11,195 bases of DNA, from NCBI GenBank assembly GCA_937873165.1, contig CALMVH010000151.1, positions 1-11,195 of the forward strand, read 5' to 3'. The translations under genes and the position numbers were made by a program. The notes beneath the pieces are model-generated. The model was not told the origin of the DNA and searched no databases. It saw only the letters and a program-made list of their open reading frames with translations. The DNA is from an uncultured Rhodospirillales bacterium. Lineage in GTDB: Bacteria > Pseudomonadota > Alphaproteobacteria > CALMVH01. This document shows, one piece after another, positions 8,144-11,195 of the stretch (the first letter of the stretch is position 1; each line of letters starts with the position of its first letter).

Positions 8144-11100
8144 CCGATGCGGTCGCGCCCGATCCCGAGGGCCATGTTTCCAGGATGCCGGAGCGCGCCG
8201 GGTCGGGTCCCTCTACACCGTTCATCCTGCGCCCGGTCGCGACGTCGCTGCTGATGATCGCGGTGATGCTGGTCGGCATCGTGGCCTATCATTTCCTGCC
8301 CCTGTCCGCGCTGCCGGAGGTCGACTACCCGACCATCCAGGTCCAGACTTTCTATCCTGGCGCCAGCCCGGAAGTGATGACCTCGTCGGTCACGGCGCCC
8401 CTGGAGCGGCAGTTCGGCGAAATGCCCGGCCTCAGTCAGATGTCGTCGGTCAGTTCGGCGGGGTCGTCGGTCATCACCCTGCAATTCGACCTGTCGCTGA
8501 ACATCGACATCGCGGAACAGGAAGTGCAGGCGGCGATCAACGCAGCGGGGAACCTGCTGCCGTCCGACCTGCCCGCGCCGCCGGTCTACGCCAAGGTCAA
8601 CCCGGCCGATGCCCCCGTTCTGACGCTGGCGATTTCCTCGGATACCATGCCCCTTACGCAGGTCGAGGATCTCGCCGACACGCGCATCGCGTCGAAAATT
8701 TCGCAGGAAGCCGGCGTCGGGCTGGTCAGCATCAGCGGAGGACACAGGCCGGCGGTGCGCGTGGAGGCCAATCCGGTGGCGCTTGCCGCCTATGGCCTGA
8801 ACATCGACGACCTGCGCACCACCGTATCCAACGCCAACGTCAACATTCCGAAGGGCAGCTTTGACGGACCGACGCGATCGTATACGGTCAACGCCAACGA
8901 CCAGATCCAGAGCGCGGCCGGCTACCGCGATCTGATCGTGGCCTACAATAACGGGCGGCCGGTCCGCCTGACCGACATCGCAACCGTGACGGACGGTTCG
9001 GAGAACGCCAATCTGGGCGCGTGGGCGAATACAACCGCTTCGGTCATCCTGAACGTGCAGCGGCAGCCGGGCGCGAATGTAATCGGCGTTGTTGACGCCA
9101 TCCAGAAGATACTCCCCGATCTCGAATCGTCTCTTCCGGCCTCGATCAAGGTCGCGGTCCTGACCGACCGCACGACCACCATCAGGGCCTCGGTCGCGGA
9201 TGTCGAGTTCGAGCTGACGCTGTCCATCGCGCTGGTCGTGCTGGTCATCTACACCTTCCTGCGCAGCTTTCCCGCGACGCTGATCCCCAGCCTGTCGGTG
9301 CCGCTGTCGATCGTCGGCACGTTCGCGATCATGTACCTGATGGGGTACAGCCTGAACAACCTCTCGCTAATGGCGCTGACCATTGCGACGGGATTCGTGG
9401 TCGACGATGCGATCGTGATGATCGAAAACATCAGCCGCTACATCGAGGAAGGCGAAGCGCCCTTGCAGGCGGCGCTGAAAGGCTCGGCGCAGATCGGCTT
9501 CACCATCGTGTCGCTGACCATCTCGCTGATCGCGGTGCTGATCCCCCTGCTGTTCATGGGCGACGTCGTCGGACGGCTGTTCCGGGAATTCGCCGTGACG
9601 CTGGCGGTGACCATCCTGATCTCGGCGGCGGTATCGCTGACCCTGGTGCCCATGTTGTGCGCGAAGCTGCTGCACCAGACCGACGAGCGTCACGAGAGCG
9701 GTTTCCACCGCCGCACGCAGAAGTTTTTCGACGACGTAATCGAAGGCTATGGCCGCATCCTGAACGTGGTGCTGGACCACCAGCCCCTGACGCTGCTGGT
9801 GGTCCTGGCAACCGTAACGCTGACAGTTGTGCTGTATATCGTGATCCCCAAAGGATTCTTTCCGGTACAGGACACAGGCCTGATCCAGGGCATTTCCGAA
9901 GCACAGCCTTCGATCTCGTACGCTGCGATGGCGGAGCGTCAACAGGCGCTGGGGGCTGCGATCCTGAAAGATCCCGGTGTGGAAAGCCTGTCGTCGTTCA
10001 TCGGCGTGGATGGCACCAACAATACGCTGAACACCGGCCGTTTCCTGATCAACCTGAAGCCGCTGGCCGATCGCAGCAAAACTGCCAGCGCCATTATCCG
10101 CGACCTGACGCGCGAAACAGGCGACGTCGCCGGTATCGCTCTGTACATGCAACCCGTGCAGGATCTGTCGATCGACGCCACGGTCAGCAAGACGCAGTAC
10201 CAGTTCATCCTGGAAGATGCCGATCCGGCGGAACTGGCCGCGTGGCTGCCGAAGCTGACGGCCCGGCTGAAGGACATTCCCGATATCGAGGACATCGGCA
10301 ACAACCTGCAGGAGCAGGGCCTGTCCTCGTACATCGAAGTGGACCGTTCGACCGCCGGACGGTTCGGCATCACCCTTGCGACCATCGACAACGCGCTTTA
10401 CGACGCGTTCGGACAGCGCATCGTGTCGACGATCTTTACCCAGTCAAACCAGTACCGGGTGATCTTGAACGTCAATCCGGCGCAGCAAACGCTGGATTCC
10501 GTCTACCTGCCCTCGGCAGGATCCGGCCAAGTCAGGCTTTCCACCCTGGCAACCATCCGCCAGATGCCAAGCCCTCTGGAGGTCAACCACTTGGGCCAGT
10601 TCCCCTCGGCGACCGTCTCGTTCAATCTCGCGCCGGGCGCATCGCTCGGGGCTGCCGTCAAGGCGATCGAGGCAGCGGAAAGCGACATCGCCCTGCCCCG
10701 CGGCGTCATGACCCGGTTCCAGGGCGCGGCACTGGCATTCCAGAAGTCGCTATCCAACGAATTGCTGCTGATCCTCGCCGCCATCGTCACGATGTACATC
10801 ATCCTGGGCGTTCTGTACGAAAGCTTCATCCACCCGATTACCATCCTGTCCACGCTGCCCTCGGCGGGCGTTGGGGCGCTGCTGTTCCTGCTGATCACCG
10901 GCCACGACCTGGACATCATCGCGATCATTGGCATCATCCTGCTGATCGGCATTGTGAAAAAGAATGCGATCATGATGATCGACTTCGCGCTTGAAGCCGA
11001 GCGCCATCAGGGCAAGGAGCCGCGCGAAGCAATCTTCCAGGCCTGCCTGCTGCGCTTCCGGCCGATCATGATGACGACGCTGGCGGCCTTGCTGGGCGCG

Positions 11101-11195
11101 TTGCCCCTGATGCTGGGAACCGGCACCGGGTCGGAACTGCGCCGGCCGCTGGGCATCGGCATCGTCGGCGGCCTGACCATCAGCCAGGCGCTGAC
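8140..11195 (+). CDS. mdtB: RND multidrug efflux permease (MdtB type), 3' truncated by window
   Basis: This is an inner-membrane proton-driven drug exporter of the HAE1 RND family. About 1018 codons are present and the frame is still open at the window edge. By comparison with E. coli MdtB (1040 residues, recalled), about 40 C-terminal residues are missing. It opens with TM1 (RPVATSLLMIAVMLVGIVAY, 31-50) and then LPLSALPEVDYPTIQVQTFY (53-72). TM4 carries ATGFVVDDAIVMIENISRYI with the proton-relay pair D422-D423. The TM10 region holds GIVKKNAIMMIDFAL with K940. SALPEVDYPTIQ, LLFMGDVVGRLFREF, IPKGFFPVQD and LYESFIHPITILSTLP match the MdtB/MdtC branch rather than AcrB, and overall similarity is closest to MdtB. 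The ATG at 8140 overlaps the mdtA stop. A later ATG at 8185 would shorten a variable N-terminal tail. mdtC and an outer-membrane factor gene are expected downstream (inference). Confidence 0.93.
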   Translation, partial: MTDAVAPDPEGHVSRMPERAGSGPSTPFILRPVATSLLMIAVMLVGIVAYHFLPLSALPEVDYPTIQVQTFYPGASPEVMTSSVTAPLERQFGEMPGLSQMSSVSSAGSSVITLQFDLSLNIDIAEQEVQAAINAAGNLLPSDLPAPPVYAKVNPADAPVLTLAISSDTMPLTQVEDLADTRIASKISQEAGVGLVSISGGHRPAVRVEANPVALAAYGLNIDDLRTTVSNANVNIPKGSFDGPTRSYTVNANDQIQSAAGYRDLIVAYNNGRPVRLTDIATVTDGSENANLGAWANTTASVILNVQRQPGANVIGVVDAIQKILPDLESSLPASIKVAVLTDRTTTIRASVADVEFELTLSIALVVLVIYTFLRSFPATLIPSLSVPLSIVGTFAIMYLMGYSLNNLSLMALTIATGFVVDDAIVMIENISRYIEEGEAPLQAALKGSAQIGFTIVSLTISLIAVLIPLLFMGDVVGRLFREFAVTLAVTILISAAVSLTLVPMLCAKLLHQTDERHESGFHRRTQKFFDDVIEGYGRILNVVLDHQPLTLLVVLATVTLTVVLYIVIPKGFFPVQDTGLIQGISEAQPSISYAAMAERQQALGAAILKDPGVESLSSFIGVDGTNNTLNTGRFLINLKPLADRSKTASAIIRDLTRETGDVAGIALYMQPVQDLSIDATVSKTQYQFILEDADPAELAAWLPKLTARLKDIPDIEDIGNNLQEQGLSSYIEVDRSTAGRFGITLATIDNALYDAFGQRIVSTIFTQSNQYRVILNVNPAQQTLDSVYLPSAGSGQVRLSTLATIRQMPSPLEVNHLGQFPSATVSFNLAPGASLGAAVKAIEAAESDIALPRGVMTRFQGAALAFQKSLSNELLLILAAIVTMYIILGVLYESFIHPITILSTLPSAGVGALLFLLITGHDLDIIAIIGIILLIGIVKKNAIMMIDFALEAERHQGKEPREAIFQACLLRFRPIMMTTLAALLGALPLMLGTGTGSELRRPLGIGIVGGLTISQAL

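Noticed and set aside
9657..10994. Open frame of 445 codons on the + strand within mdtB
   Set aside because: It is out of frame with the clear MdtB coding sequence, and its product is Arg/Pro/Gly-rich with no family features. It is a shadow frame.

Overview
The window is GC-rich (roughly 62-63% by eye) and densely coded. Every gene I can support lies on the + strand. Several features point to an alphaproteobacterium, most likely an acetic acid bacterium (Acetobacteraceae): an alpha-type SspB ending in VVSLDQFRRK, carB followed closely by greA, and a ribosomal protein L36 that lacks the zinc cysteines. The family-level placement is inference from gene content, not a database result.

Layout: (1) 53-568, sspB, the ClpXP adaptor. 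(2) 721-3936, a complete carB for the large subunit of carbamoyl-phosphate synthase; carA is not in the window. (3) 3960-4433, greA, 23 bases after carB and probably in the same transcript. (4) 4434-4801, a lower-GC stretch holding a small putative coiled-coil protein gene (4495-4680). Its C-terminal half appears to continue in the -1 frame to 4718, as if one G had been lost from a short G run. (5) 4802-4927, a 41-residue L36 gene (rpmJ, C-minus type) with a plausible promoter of its own. (6) 5011-6738, a TPR protein with a glycosyltransferase-9-like C-terminal domain, preceded by a perfect hairpin. (7) 6824-8143 and 8140 to the window end, an mdtA/mdtB-type RND efflux pair with overlapping stop and start codons. 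mdtB is cut by the window edge about 40 codons before its expected end.

Functionally the left half is housekeeping: protein quality control, arginine and pyrimidine precursor supply, rescue of backtracked RNA polymerase, and the ribosome. The right half is cell envelope: an orphan TPR/glycosyltransferase-like protein and a tripartite multidrug efflux system, whose mdtC and outer-membrane channel genes would be expected just downstream.

I found no mobile element, tRNA, rRNA, CRISPR array, phage gene or defence system, and no convincing undescribed system. The observations most worth following up are the frameshifted small gene at 4495-4718, a 14-residue break in the TPR register of the 5011-6738 protein, the hairpin at 4977-4996, and a 13-bp imperfect direct repeat just upstream of mdtA.
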